Made by a program: the position numbers and the translations under genes. The notes beneath the pieces are model-generated. The model was not told the origin of the DNA. It saw only the letters and a list, made by a program, of their open reading frames with translations, and did no database searches. Below, in pieces: positions 17,401 through 25,579 of a DNA stretch of 64,000 nucleotides (position 1 is its first letter; the number at the start of each line of letters is the position of its first letter). The stretch covers positions 1-64,000 of the forward strand of contig JAUWBH010000002.1 of assembly GCA_030605085.1 (NCBI GenBank), written 5' to 3'. This stretch comes from Promethearchaeota archaeon. Lineage in GTDB: Archaea; Asgardarchaeota; Lokiarchaeia; Sigynarchaeales; SOKP01.

Positions 17401-17745
17401 TTAGCAAGTTAAATGAAATGCTCCTGCGATTTTATTGTTTCTTTTAATCTCTTGGTTGTATTTTTCCATTGCTTCTTTTGTTGGACGCGCTATAACCTTG
17501 AAATTCAAATTTTTAGTTAAATTAGATGGGACTTTCATCATTCCATAAGCTCCGGTTCCAACAATTAAGAGATCTGGTTCATATCCCAAGATCTTCCCCA
17601 AGTCCTCTTTAGTCAAGTTGTGCCCTTCTTTCCTCCACCATTTAGGCTCAACATCTTTACCGAGTAAAATTATATCGTCAGTATAAGTTTTGTTTTCGAT
17701 TATTATTTCCCCAAACTTATAACTGCTTATGAAGTCCGAAGACAT
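17401..17745 (-). CDS. Mth938-like (AAMDC-type) domain protein
   Basis: 114 residues covering one Mth938-like domain. Visible features are the N-terminal SYKFGEIIIENKTYTDDIIL, then WWRKEGHNL, the strand LLIVGTGAYGMMKVP, an AMEKYNQ helix and the C-terminal AGAFHLTC. The family occurs in archaea, bacteria and animals (AAMDC). Its biochemical function is not settled. It directly precedes the phosphoesterase gene on the minus strand with a 16-base gap, so the two are probably co-transcribed. Confidence 0.9.
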   Translation of the reverse strand: MSSDFISSYKFGEIIIENKTYTDDIILLGKDVEPKWWRKEGHNLTKEDLGKILGYEPDLLIVGTGAYGMMKVPSNLTKNLNFKVIARPTKEAMEKYNQEIKRNNKIAGAFHLTC

Positions 17746-17810
17746 ATGTAAATAATGTTTAATTCACATAAAAATTTATTTTAGGGATTAGTTTTCAAAT
17801 GCCCTCTTTT

Positions 17811-18524
17811 TTATTCTAATTGGCGCCCAATGCCGTAATAAATTAATATAGCTGAAGGGATGAGTAATAAAACAACAATGCTCCATATTGCCCTAAAAAT
17901 AGGTTCATTCCACGTGTTATATAGAATAAATCCATAAAGGATAAAAATCAATCCACAAAAACCTAAAATATATAATTTCCACCTTTTTTTTAAAAAATCA
18001 TCTTGAATTGTGTTATAAAGTTTTTTCGAAAGATAAAAAAATGGTATGATTATAGTAATTGTAAGAAAGATGTATAATATGATAAATAAGGACCAACTCC
18101 ATTCGGGTCTCCAATTAGTACTTTCATCTATAGTGATTCCTCCAGGAAACAGAAGTATAATAAATAGTAAAATACCATATAAAATGATATGTATCAATTG
18201 CTTCGTCCTTGTAACAATATTTTCTGACTTTAGTAAGGTTAAATTAAAAATCACTAGAAAAACTAAGCTTAAAAAAATTAAATAAACCGAAATGAGATGT
18301 AATACATATACTAATGGATTTACTGTGAGTGGAAAATAAATAATATTTAAAATGAAGCTCGTGGTTATGATTATATAGAAACTGCTACCTGTTATTGCTA
18401 ATCTATTCCTATTTCTACTAAGAATTTTATACGATATAAATAAGAAGATAAAACACGAAATTAATTGTACGACCACCGCAAAAAGTCTAAACCAATCAAT
18501 CTCTTGTAACAGCATAAAGCTCAA
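17811..18524 (-). CDS. Seven-helix membrane protein, unknown
   Basis: 237 residues that read as seven hydrophobic helices joined by short loops, with a charged turn (KILSRNRNR) after helix 1 and a longer polar loop (TIDESTNWRPEW) between helices 4 and 5. There is no signal peptide, cofactor motif or soluble domain. The layout resembles the sensor halves of some histidine kinases and other seven-helix proteins seen repeatedly in Lokiarchaeia, but no family can be named. It is located between the Mth938-like gene and the acyl-CoA ligase, in its own AT-rich flanks. Confidence 0.72.
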   Translation of the reverse strand: MSFMLLQEIDWFRLFAVVVQLISCFIFLFISYKILSRNRNRLAITGSSFYIIITTSFILNIIYFPLTVNPLVYVLHLISVYLIFLSLVFLVIFNLTLLKSENIVTRTKQLIHIILYGILLFIILLFPGGITIDESTNWRPEWSWSLFIILYIFLTITIIIPFFYLSKKLYNTIQDDFLKKRWKLYILGFCGLIFILYGFILYNTWNEPIFRAIWSIVVLLLIPSAILIYYGIGRQLE

Positions 18525-18677
18525 TTAGCTTAATAATATTTGGGGATAATTTTTGACTTTAAGTTATATTTTATTTTTAGAGATATTTAAGATTTTTCTA
18601 AAAATAAAATCAAAATTGTATTTTGAGTTTTTATAAATTCTATAAAAAAGATTTAGATATTTAATTTTTTGTATGGA

Positions 18678-20339
18678 TTATTCCTTATTGTAAAAATCTT
18701 TATATTCCATTCTTATCACTTTTTTATTAAGCTTGCCCACGCTGGTTTTAGGAATTGAGCTCACAAATAAGATTTCATTTGGTAGCTGCCATTTAGCAAA
18801 CCTTTTAGCAAGGTGCTCACGAATTTCTTCCCCTGTTACCGATTTGAATTCTTCATGTAAAACTACTAATGCTAATGGGCGCTCTTCCCATTTTGGATGA
18901 GGCACCCCCACGACAGCAGCTTCCAAAACGCTCGGATATGTAACTATCTCGTTTTCCATGTCTATAGAAGAAATCCATTCCCCTCCACTTTTAATTACAT
19001 CCTTGATACGATCAGTGATTTTAAGATACCCTTCAGGGTCGATAGAACCAACATCGCCAGATTTCAAATATCCATCTTTGGTGAACTGACCTTCGGAACC
19101 AGGAGCATTGTAATAACTCGAAGTAACCCATGGTCCACGGAGGAGTACTTCACCTACGGATTCTCCATCGCGAGGAAGTTCATTTCCATTTGTGTCTACA
19201 ATTTTAACATCGATTCCAGATACATTGATACCTTGTTTCTTCTTAAGATTCCACCTTTCTCCCTCAGATAGTTCCTCATCTAACCAGGGTTTAGGTATGT
19301 TTAAGGTTGTAATAGCCATAGCTTCGGTTGATCCGTAAGAATGTATAATTTCAGCTCCAGTTAAATCCCAATAACCTTTCATCATTGTGATGGGTGGTTC
19401 AGAAGCCCCAGAGATAAGACGTGCTCCAGTTAAATTTGGTTTTTTATCCAATTTCCGAATATATTCGAGCATGGGCATCAAAATAGCGGGGGCACCGTTC
19501 GAAACAGTCACTTTCTCTTGAACGAGAATTTCAGCAAGTTTATCTAGTTCGTTCAAACTATATCTTCCAGAAAAGACAAGTTTCGCACCAACGAGAGTGG
19601 CTGCGTGAGGAGTGTTCCATCCCATAACGTGAAACATGGGCACAATTTGGAAAACGCAATCTTTTACGGACATTGAAGCAATATTGGCGTAAGTTAAAGC
19701 TTGAAGAACCATACCGCGATGGGAATAGTAAACTCCTTTAGGTCTTCCAGTGGTTCCGGTCGTATAGCAAGCGCCATAAGCTGAATTTTCATCTATTATG
19801 GGCCACTCGAATTCAGGAGCCGCTTCTTTTAGGAGGGCTTCGTAGCTATATTTCGGGTTTAGTTTTGTTTCTATGTCGCTCAACTTTTTATCAGTAATGA
19901 TCACATATCCTTTCACAGTTTTACAATCGGGAGCGACGGATTCAGCAATAGGAATTAAAGTCTCATCCACAAAAATAAATTTTGTTTTGGAATGATTTAT
20001 TATGTAACTAAGTTCTTGAGGGGCGAGGCGCAAATTCAGTAAAAGCAGAACGGCACCTGTGCCCGGGACTCCGAAATAAATTTCGTAGTGTTCGTATGTA
20101 TTCCAAGCTAGCACTCCAACCTTGTCTCCCGGCTTCATTCCAAGAGTCTTTAACGAATTTGCAAGGCGTTGCATTCGTTCGTAAGCATCCTTATACATAT
20201 AACGAAATAAGGTTCCATCATGATTCCTGCTAACAATTTCTTGCCTGCTATAATTCCTGATCGCGTGTTTAATAATATTGGTCACATTTAGTTGGTAATT
20301 GTTATTTGTGGTAGCAGGAAACCCTTTGATAATTTTCAA
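18678..20339 (-). CDS. Acyl-CoA synthetase (AMP-binding, FadD-like)
   Basis: 553 residues of the adenylate-forming superfamily. The P-loop-like motif is YTTGTTGRPKGVYYSHR (near 190), followed by the A5-type HSYGSTEAM (near 335), and the hinge SGDVGSIDPEGYLKITDR (near 435). The C-terminal catalytic Lys is in KTSVGKLNKK. Length and motifs fit long/medium-chain fatty acid-CoA ligases that activate a carboxylate with ATP and CoA. The exact acid cannot be read from sequence. The gene stands alone, divergent from an Fe-S protein 121 bases away. With the thioesterase downstream it points to acyl-CoA metabolism. Confidence 0.93.
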   Translation of the reverse strand: MKIIKGFPATTNNNYQLNVTNIIKHAIRNYSRQEIVSRNHDGTLFRYMYKDAYERMQRLANSLKTLGMKPGDKVGVLAWNTYEHYEIYFGVPGTGAVLLLLNLRLAPQELSYIINHSKTKFIFVDETLIPIAESVAPDCKTVKGYVIITDKKLSDIETKLNPKYSYEALLKEAAPEFEWPIIDENSAYGACYTTGTTGRPKGVYYSHRGMVLQALTYANIASMSVKDCVFQIVPMFHVMGWNTPHAATLVGAKLVFSGRYSLNELDKLAEILVQEKVTVSNGAPAILMPMLEYIRKLDKKPNLTGARLISGASEPPITMMKGYWDLTGAEIIHSYGSTEAMAITTLNIPKPWLDEELSEGERWNLKKKQGINVSGIDVKIVDTNGNELPRDGESVGEVLLRGPWVTSSYYNAPGSEGQFTKDGYLKSGDVGSIDPEGYLKITDRIKDVIKSGGEWISSIDMENEIVTYPSVLEAAVVGVPHPKWEERPLALVVLHEEFKSVTGEEIREHLAKRFAKWQLPNEILFVSSIPKTSVGKLNKKVIRMEYKDFYNKE

Positions 20340-20460
20340 GATAATTTCACTTTTTTCACATCTTTATTAAATTAAATATGATCTAGAAAATAACTTAAAT
20401 TGAAAATTTTTAAGGATTTAGTAATATTTACTTAAAAAAATAACAGGAAAAATAGTAAAA

Positions 20461-21561
20461 ATGTCCGAAAAATTATGGTATAAAGTTGCGAGAAATTTTG
20501 TAAGAGCGGGAAAACTTCCGATACCTGTGAGTGATACTATTATTGAACTAATGAAAACACTTTTTACCGAAGAACAAGCAGAGTTTCTTAAATTATTTAG
20601 AAAACCTTCTTATAACAGCGACGAAATTAAGTCTTTGACAGATTTAGACGAAGATTCGCTTGATAAAATGCTTAATGAACTAATGTACATCGGTGCGATT
20701 ACTGGAATTCCCAGTAGAAGTACGGGCATAATGGTATATCGTATGCCCCCTCTCTTACCGGGGCTAATTGAGTTTACCTTAATGCGGGCTGGAACTAGTG
20801 AAAAAGACAAAAAAATAGCAGGTATAATTAATAAATACTATAACGATTTAGTAGAAGGAACTCAAAAAAATTACGATCAAATGATGTCTGAACTAAAGAA
20901 GGCTCCCGCGGTTGATAGAGTTATTCCCGTTGAAGAAGAATTAGAAGCAAAGCAAGAAGTAGTAATTCCTTTGGAAGAGATCTCAAAAATTATAGAAAAG
21001 AGCGACCCAATCGGTTTAGCCACTTGTTATTGTAGACATTTGAAGGATCTTCTTGGTGAACCTTGTAAAATAACTAACGATAGGAAAAATTGTTTCTCTT
21101 TTGGACGAACCGCTGCATTTTTAATCTCACAGGGTTTTATGGAACAAATTTCAAAAGAAGAAGCCTTAAAAATTATGAAAAAATGCGAAGAAGATGGACT
21201 TGTTCATAAAGCTTTTCACACTCATTTGGATCCTGAGAAAGAAATTGATGGGCTATGCAATTGTTGTAAGTGTTGTTGTGGAACTTTTGAGCTCCATTAT
21301 GCCGGAGCGATTCCCTTAATGGATTTAACTTCCTACATCGCAGAAGTAAACGAAAACGATTGCGTTGGATGCGGGACTTGCGTTGAAAGATGCAATGCAG
21401 AGGCAATAGAGCTTGAAGATACGGTTGCCGTTATAAATCAAGATAGGTGTATTGGATGCGGTGTCTGTGCAATCACCTGTCCCGAAAATGCTATCACGCT
21501 AAATAGAACGGGAATGAGGAGAGTCTTTGTTCCGCCTCCAAAATTAGCAGATGTCAAATAA
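20461..21561 (+). CDS. Iron-sulphur protein with a helical N-terminus and two [4Fe-4S] motifs
   Basis: 366 residues. The N-terminal 110 look like a winged-helix-type or helical domain (TEEQAEFLKLFRKPSYNSDE). The middle holds unusual Cys clusters, CYCRH near 187 and CNCCKCCCG near 268. The C-terminus has two complete ferredoxin motifs, CVGCGTCVERC and CIGCGVCAITCP. This architecture recurs in anaerobic archaea and bacteria as a 4Fe-4S-binding protein of unknown role, probably electron transfer. Divergent from the acyl-CoA ligase, so a shared control region and a role in acyl-CoA redox chemistry are possible. Confidence 0.88.
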   Translation: MSEKLWYKVARNFVRAGKLPIPVSDTIIELMKTLFTEEQAEFLKLFRKPSYNSDEIKSLTDLDEDSLDKMLNELMYIGAITGIPSRSTGIMVYRMPPLLPGLIEFTLMRAGTSEKDKKIAGIINKYYNDLVEGTQKNYDQMMSELKKAPAVDRVIPVEEELEAKQEVVIPLEEISKIIEKSDPIGLATCYCRHLKDLLGEPCKITNDRKNCFSFGRTAAFLISQGFMEQISKEEALKIMKKCEEDGLVHKAFHTHLDPEKEIDGLCNCCKCCCGTFELHYAGAIPLMDLTSYIAEVNENDCVGCGTCVERCNAEAIELEDTVAVINQDRCIGCGVCAITCPENAITLNRTGMRRVFVPPPKLADVK

Positions 21562-21653
21562 AATTCTTTTTTTTCCTTTTTTTGCGTTACATGACGCGAA
21601 CGCTTTATCGGGAATGCGTAAATTATAAATATAAAGGTAATAATTAAAGTATT

Positions 21654-22112
21654 ATGGTCCAAGAAGCAATTCAAGATAAATGGTGGGACGAGGTATCTCA
21701 TTGTTGGGGTTGTGGAAGAAATAACGAGTATGGACTGCAGATAAAAAGCTATTGGGAAGGTAACGAGACCGTTTGTACTTGGCAGCCAAAAAGTTTTCAT
21801 ATCGCTTTTCCAGGTACGATTTGTAGTGGTATAATTGCAAGTTTAATTGATTGTCACTGTCTCAACACTGCTGTCTCGGCTGCTTACAAAAAAGAAGGAA
21901 GAGAAATTGGTACAGAACCTAGTATCGTTTATGTGACTGGGTCTCTATTTGTTAAATATTTGCGACCAACTCCAATAAATAAACCTGTAGTTTTGCGAGC
22001 AAGGGTCAAAGAGATGACAGAGCAGAAGATAATCGTATCTTGTTCGCTTTTTTCCAGAAAGAAGGAGTGCGCTAGAGGAGAGCTTGTTGCTGTAAGAGTA
22101 AAGGGCGTTTGA
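21654..22112 (+). CDS. PaaI-like hotdog thioesterase
   Basis: 152 residues of one hotdog domain. Typical signs are the N-terminal CWGCGRNNEYGLQI, the helix-start region FPGTICSGIIASLIDCHC (conserved Gly and Asp) and the strand SLFVKYLRPTPI. Members hydrolyse acyl-CoA thioesters. Its TGA stop is followed by TAA six codons later in frame. It lies 92 bases after the Fe-S protein on the same strand and near the acyl-CoA ligase, which supports a role in acyl-CoA turnover. Confidence 0.85.
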   Translation: MVQEAIQDKWWDEVSHCWGCGRNNEYGLQIKSYWEGNETVCTWQPKSFHIAFPGTICSGIIASLIDCHCLNTAVSAAYKKEGREIGTEPSIVYVTGSLFVKYLRPTPINKPVVLRARVKEMTEQKIIVSCSLFSRKKECARGELVAVRVKGV

Positions 22113-22184
22113 AACAAAAGCATAAAGTAAGATTTCTGTTGGAAAAACATAAAACTTATCTAAATCCGAATATTAGTTAAGACA

Positions 22185-22751
22185 ATGAGACTTGCGATTG
22201 ATATAGACGGCGTTTTGCTTGATATCATAGTAAATTTTTGCGAAATTTTTAACGAGAAACATAACACTGAATACACTAAAGAAGACGTTAGAAATTGGGA
22301 ATTTTTCAAAGAATGGAACATAACCGAAAAAGAAGCTTTCGAAATATTTTTTAAAATATACGATAATTCAATGTCAGTTCCTTTTATTGACGACAGAGCT
22401 CCCGAATATATGAAAAAATTAAATAACTCTCACGAGGTATATGTCGTTTCAGCAAGACTCCCCAAATATAGAGCTCAAGTTATAAGAAAGCTCAATTATC
22501 ATCACATCAAAAAGAACGAGCAGTATATTGAACTTATTTTACTCCATCATAAACCGTACGATTTAAAATTAAGTCAAAATTTCGATGTTTATGTAGACGA
22601 TAATCCTAATTTAGTAGAACCGATAAAAAATAAAAAAGAAAGGCGCTTAATTTTATACGACCAACCTTGGAATCAAAATTCCGTTTGTAAGGATAATGTC
22701 ATTAGAGTATATAATTGGAAAGAAGTATACGAAATAATTAATGAGTTATAG
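22185..22751 (+). CDS. HAD-superfamily phosphatase (5'-nucleotidase-like)
   Basis: 188 residues. The HAD motif I is DIDGVLLD at residues 5-12, with both catalytic Asp present. Motif II is VVSARLPK (near 86-93), and motif IV is YVDDNPNL (near 143-150). The small helical cap after motif I fits the NT5C/YqfW-like group that removes phosphate from nucleotides or similar small molecules. The substrate is not known. It is monocistronic by spacing (72 bases after the thioesterase) and convergent with the LRR gene. Confidence 0.85.
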   Translation: MRLAIDIDGVLLDIIVNFCEIFNEKHNTEYTKEDVRNWEFFKEWNITEKEAFEIFFKIYDNSMSVPFIDDRAPEYMKKLNNSHEVYVVSARLPKYRAQVIRKLNYHHIKKNEQYIELILLHHKPYDLKLSQNFDVYVDDNPNLVEPIKNKKERRLILYDQPWNQNSVCKDNVIRVYNWKEVYEIINEL

Positions 22752-22786
22752 TCATATAAATTAGGGACGATTCCCTAATAACATTA

Positions 22787-23728
22787 TTAATCATTAATCT
22801 TACATAAAAAAGCTTTTGTAGCATATGTTCTCGGTCTGGAATAATGCAATTTAATAGAATTAGGTAAATTTTTTAATGGATTTTCTCGTAAATCTATAAT
22901 ACTTAAATTATTAAGGGTTTCAAAAATGTCAGGAATTTTATTTAATTTGTTATTATTTAATCTTAATGTATGTAAATTTTTAAGGTTAGAAAAAGATTTT
23001 GGCATATTTTCGAGTAAATTATAAGAAAGGTCTAAAATCTCTAAGTTAACTAATCGACCCAAATTATAAGGGATAGAAGTTAACCTATTGCCGTTTAAAT
23101 ATAATTTTTTTAAATCCTTAAAAGTCTCGATTGATTCAGGAATGTACCTTATTTGATTATGCTCTAAGCTTAACATGCTAAGTGATTTAAATTCGAAGAG
23201 TTCTTTAGGAAAATCTATCAAATTGCAACCATCTAAATTTATATATTCAATATAATTAGAATTATGTAATTTTAAACTACTTTTAACTTGTTCCATACCT
23301 ATTAATGTCTTTTTCAAAACATTTTCCGAATGAATTTTAAGATCAGTGAGATAGGAGACTTTACCTTCAACATGATTAAATATTCTTTTCTGGAAGTCTT
23401 GAAGATAAAATTGTCTTAGTTTCCACACATTATGGAACCATTTGTATTTTTTTTTATCATAATCCCATTTGGTGGTCTGAATTACTTTTTCCTTGATAAA
23501 CTGTGGCAATTTTGCTCCAGTCTGGAGGATTAATTTACCAAGAACTTGAAATAAAGCATCATCATTGTCTTTAGGATGCAAATATTCTAAAATATCGTCA
23601 AACTTATTTTCAAGAATATACTTGGTAAGAACTGAAGGATCTTCTCTATATTTTCTTACTTTTATGCCACATTGTTCAAGAATCACTTCCTCAAGTTCGT
23701 AGTGGTATTCAGACATTATATGAGTCAT
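22787..23728 (-). CDS. Leucine-rich-repeat protein
   Basis: 313 residues. The N-terminal 170 are charged and helical with no recognised motif. From about residue 165 there are six to seven leucine-rich repeats of 23 residues (consensus LxxLxLxxNxLxxIPxxφ), for example LSLEHNQIRYIPESI and LDLSYNLLENMPKSF, so the tail forms a curved binding scaffold. No signal peptide or membrane helix is visible, which suggests a cytoplasmic protein. LRR proteins of this kind are frequent in Asgard archaea and often act in protein-protein contacts. ATG at 23716 is an alternative start four codons downstream. Confidence 0.88.
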   Translation of the reverse strand: MTHIMSEYHYELEEVILEQCGIKVRKYREDPSVLTKYILENKFDDILEYLHPKDNDDALFQVLGKLILQTGAKLPQFIKEKVIQTTKWDYDKKKYKWFHNVWKLRQFYLQDFQKRIFNHVEGKVSYLTDLKIHSENVLKKTLIGMEQVKSSLKLHNSNYIEYINLDGCNLIDFPKELFEFKSLSMLSLEHNQIRYIPESIETFKDLKKLYLNGNRLTSIPYNLGRLVNLEILDLSYNLLENMPKSFSNLKNLHTLRLNNNKLNKIPDIFETLNNLSIIDLRENPLKNLPNSIKLHYSRPRTYATKAFLCKIND

Positions 23729-23837
23729 ATTACATTACTTCTATTCAAATATAAATGAAGAATTAAAACATTTAAATTTTATCACAGTGCTTAATTTCTA
23801 AAAATATATTTTATAACATATAACCAATATTATTATC

Positions 23838-24041
23838 TTAAGCAGATCCCTCTGTCCCAATGTTCTTAAATACAATGAACATTCTTGCTTCCTTGCCATC
23901 ATACATTCCCCAGAATAATCTTTTTATTTGGTTATTTATTCTATAATTATCTGTTAACATGCTTCCTGTATAACCAAGTCTTTTTAATATTTCTATATAA
24001 GATTTACCTTCTCTCATCATATCTATCACAATTTCTCTCAT
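23838..24041 (-). CDS. Small helical protein, possibly 5'-truncated
   Basis: 67 residues from the first ATG, including the basic helical stretch SYIEILKRLGYTGSMLTD that might be a helix-turn-helix. The frame is open far upstream of the ATG, back to a TAA at about 24156. It reads LPRFARSEIENLILDEWGG just before the ATG, and that looks like real protein. No ATG, GTG or TTG lies in that extension. So either a non-standard start is used, or the gene lost its 5' end, or a frameshift occurred at the run of eight T bases at 24150-24157. The family is not recognised. Confidence 0.45.
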   Translation of the reverse strand: MREIVIDMMREGKSYIEILKRLGYTGSMLTDNYRINNQIKRLFWGMYDGKEARMFIVFKNIGTEGSA

Positions 24042-24321
24042 AAAATATAATTTTACCTTAATAATTCCACCCCACTCATCCAGGATTAGGTTTTCAATTT
24101 CCGACCTTGCGAATCTAGGTAGCTTATTATGGATATCGACTTTCCTCGATTTTTTTTATTGGGTTATTTATTTTAACATCTCTAGGAAATTGTTTAAAAT
24201 TTTTTTTAAAAAACTTTTGAGGTTTTTTAAAAGACTGAAAGATTTTTAAAAGGTTTTTATCTATTATTTTATGTTATAAAAATTATAATAGATTTTAATT
24301 ATAAAGAGTAGGAATAGGTAA

Positions 24322-24633
24322 ATTAAAGATAACATTTGTAGTTTATGTGGTTTGACAAAGGAATTATGTATCTGCGATGAACTTAGTACTGGAGATCAAA
24401 CAATAAGAATTTTTAACGATAGGAGGAAGTGGGGTAAAGTTGTTACTATTATGTCTTTTCAGGGAAAAACTGAAGTAAACTTGAATGAAATTCTAAAGAA
24501 AGCAAAGAAAAAAGTTGCTTCTGGTGGAACAATAAGAGGGAATGAAATTGAATTACGAGGAGAACACCGTTTTAAGTTGAAAAAATTCTTGATAGACCAA
24601 GGATTTTCCGAAGAAAACATTATGATTAGTTGA
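24322..24633 (+). CDS. Translation initiation factor aIF1 (SUI1 family), probable AUU start
   Basis: SUI1-domain protein, the archaeal counterpart of eIF1, which acts on the small ribosomal subunit in start-codon selection. Visible SUI1 features are RRKWGKVVTIM, the ASGGTIRGNEIELRGEH core and the GFSEENI end. A TTG at 24352 is the first standard start. Upstream in frame, however, the DNA encodes ICSLCGL immediately before TKELCIC, which restores the CxxC...CxC N-terminus typical of archaeal aIF1. The only codons between that and an in-frame TAA (24319-24321) are ATT AAA GAT AAC. I therefore place the start at ATT 24322, with AGGAATAGG just upstream. Without it the protein loses two of four Cys. 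Confidence 0.8.
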   Translation: MKDNICSLCGLTKELCICDELSTGDQTIRIFNDRRKWGKVVTIMSFQGKTEVNLNEILKKAKKKVASGGTIRGNEIELRGEHRFKLKKFLIDQGFSEENIMIS

Positions 24634-24759
24634 ATAAATTAATTTTGTCGGATAATTTTTGCCTAACTTTACATAACTCCTTCCAAGAATTAATTTTCTA
24701 GCTTTTTTTTATTTTCTTTTATATTTTATTCCTTTTTTTTTTTTTTAAACATTAAAAAA

Positions 24760-25371
24760 TTATTCACAAACTTGCCTTAATTCTGCGTAAATTTTAGCTA
24801 ACTCGGAAATAAAAGAAGGCTTGTTTCGTTGAAGATAATATTCAATATATCCCTGAAGGCCATCTGAACCTTTAAGCCAGTTCAGAAATTTCTCAATCTC
24901 CCGTTTTAAATGTGGGTTAATATCGGGAGTTCCTATTTGAGCTCCGAAAAATGCTGCGGATGATGTGGTAAATTGGGAATTCGTGGGAACATAAGGCGTG
25001 TTAGAACTTATTGATCCTAAAGCTTTGGTGACTTCCACGATTGCCGCTTGTTTATCTCCTTCAGGTTTAAGATGAGCTATTATTTTCATTTTTCCGTCTT
25101 TAGCACCCACAATATGACCCTCTCCTTGAACTGATGTAGCAATCAACTTATCAATTTCACATCGTAAAATTGAATACTTGACTCCAGAAACCATAATAAA
25201 TGGGGCATTCATATTATTCCAACACGAATATAAATTTTCCAAATCTGCTGTAATATCCCAATTTTCTGTAGAATAAACAACATTATTCATTCCTTCAATT
25301 ATAACTAAAGAAGAAATAGCGGGTAAAGATTGTATAAGATTTTCAACTAGAATTGCGTAATCAATCGACAT
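24760..25371 (-). CDS. Roadblock/LC7-like protein
   Basis: 203 residues. The first 125 follow the roadblock order helix-strand-strand-helix-strand-strand-strand-helix: DYAILVENLIQSLP, SSLVIIEG, NVVYSTENW, ADLENLYSCWNN, the long GVKYSILRCEIDKLIATSVQ strands and a DKQAAIVEVTKALG helix. The C-terminal 60 residues are helical. Roadblock proteins in Asgard archaea are thought to regulate small GTPases, as MglB and Rag-complex subunits do. A broken paralogue lies at 29418-30032. The fold call rests on pattern, not on a database search. Confidence 0.65.
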   Translation of the reverse strand: MSIDYAILVENLIQSLPAISSLVIIEGMNNVVYSTENWDITADLENLYSCWNNMNAPFIMVSGVKYSILRCEIDKLIATSVQGEGHIVGAKDGKMKIIAHLKPEGDKQAAIVEVTKALGSISSNTPYVPTNSQFTTSSAAFFGAQIGTPDINPHLKREIEKFLNWLKGSDGLQGYIEYYLQRNKPSFISELAKIYAELRQVCE

Positions 25372-25579
25372 TTTATTAGTTCTTAACTTTAAAGGTATTT
25401 AATATTCATAATTATTTGCAAAATAATAGAGAAGACTTTGTTGTATAAATAATATTTGCTTCTAATTAAAACTAAGTTGTTATTTTGTTATCAATAATAA
25501 GTTTATATGAGTGAGATTGATTAAGTACAATGAAAAAATAATCAATAAACCTATCTTAAACGATGTCAATAAATAGAAA

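Noticed and set aside
24060..24130. A tRNA-like stretch with a T-loop-like segment
   Set aside because: I could not form the acceptor stem or the D arm, and the stretch instead reads as an open protein frame on the minus strand.
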